Assembly: GCA_036244855.1 (NCBI GenBank)
Contig: BQKZ01008278.1
Coordinates: 1 to 17,636 of the forward strand
Length of the DNA stretch: 17,636 nt
From: Temnopleurus reevesii
Lineage: Eukaryota > Echinodermata > Echinoidea > Temnopleuroida > Temnopleuridae
Direction of reading: 5' to 3'
Shown here: in pieces, positions 17,405 through 17,636 of the stretch
Layout: every line of letters begins with the position of its first letter
Position numbering within the stretch: position 1 is the stretch's first letter
The notes under the pieces: model-generated
What the model saw: the letters and a program-made list of their open reading frames with translations, nothing else
What the model was told of the DNA's origin: nothing
The model's database searches: none
Made by a program: the position numbers and the translations under genes

Positions 17405-17636
17405 CGCCAACATCCAAGATCACGGAACAGGCAGACAGGTCTTCTATGCAGAGTTTGGGCACTGAACTTAAAGTGCATTGGTATCTCCAAACTTCCAAAG
17501 AAATTTATAGATTATGGAACGAGTTTTTTGCAGAACTCGGGCACTAAACTTAGAATACATTGGTATATCAGATACCGTACATTCTGGTGAAATCGCCAAC
17601 CTCCTAAAGAAATTTAGATCGTGGAACGAGTTTTTT
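17405..17636. repeat. Degenerate tandem repeat at the window end
   Basis: About 2.4 units. GCCAAC(A/C)TCC.AA..., ATTATGGAACGAGTTTTTTGCAGAACTCGGGCACTAAACTTAGAATACATTGGTAT-type sequence occurs at 17405, 17487 and 17594, with spacings of about 80 and 108 bases. The last unit is cut by the window edge. It lies 264 bases or more upstream of the transporter ATG. Confidence 0.75.

Noticed and set aside
17499..17510. TATA-like CTATAAATTT on the minus strand
   Set aside because: It lies within the tandem repeat, about 360 bases from the ATG, with no other promoter evidence in AT-rich DNA.

Overview
This is a eukaryotic, AT-rich, intron-rich window. Bacterial-style open reading frames in it are almost all meaningless. 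The repeat content (tRNA-derived SINE with a body containing 'TTTATATAGCGC', TTAA-flanked 'CCCATTGACTA' elements, many small inverted-repeat elements) looks like a marine invertebrate deuterostome, most probably a sea urchin or other echinoderm. That assignment comes from memory of such repeats and is an inference.

The window holds one protein-coding gene, on the minus strand, which I reconstructed completely from splice sites. It is a member of the SLC22 family (organic cation / organic anion / carnitine transporters, major facilitator superfamily). Eleven coding exons run from an ATG at 17141 down to a TAA at 2810-2812. Every intron is GT-AG, every exon-exon phase agrees, and the total is 1986 coding bases (661 residues plus stop). 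Exon limits are: 17141-16992, 14966-14709, 11459-11356, 9935-9781, 8604-8439, 7650-7512, 6867-6776, 5583-5375, 4939-4831, 4218-4009 and 3203-2810. The protein carries the family landmarks in order: the FDDVL..VGEFG start, a cysteine-rich glycosylated loop after TM1, the GLLSDKVGRW loop, GPSKR, PESPRW, GRK, PETRG and LPETLEE. Two features are unusual: a roughly 130-residue C-terminal tail, and an asparagine in TM11 where cation transporters have Asp and anion transporters have Arg.

The other ~15.6 kb is intron and flank, densely seeded with non-autonomous mobile elements. Downstream of the gene (738-1830) is a ~1.1 kb foldback element with ~190 bp terminal inverted repeats and a strong central hairpin. 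Intron 10 has a ~128 bp inverted-repeat element containing a tRNA-like B box. Intron 9 holds a decayed duplicate of the start of exon 10. Intron 8 has a 210 bp inverted-repeat element, and the reading frame stays open from exon 8 into it. Intron 7 has a three-copy tandem repeat. Introns 6 and 4 each hold a copy of the same Harbinger-like MITE, both very close to a splice donor. Intron 5 has a nested pair of inverted-repeat elements. Introns 4 and 2 carry TTAA-flanked MITEs. Intron 3 has a TAA microsatellite. Intron 2 has a full-length SINE and truncated relatives. Intron 1 contains an old internal duplication.

No second gene, CRISPR array, operon or functional RNA gene is supported. I do not see an undescribed multi-gene system here; the interest lies in the transporter's unusual residues and in the mobile elements packed into its introns.
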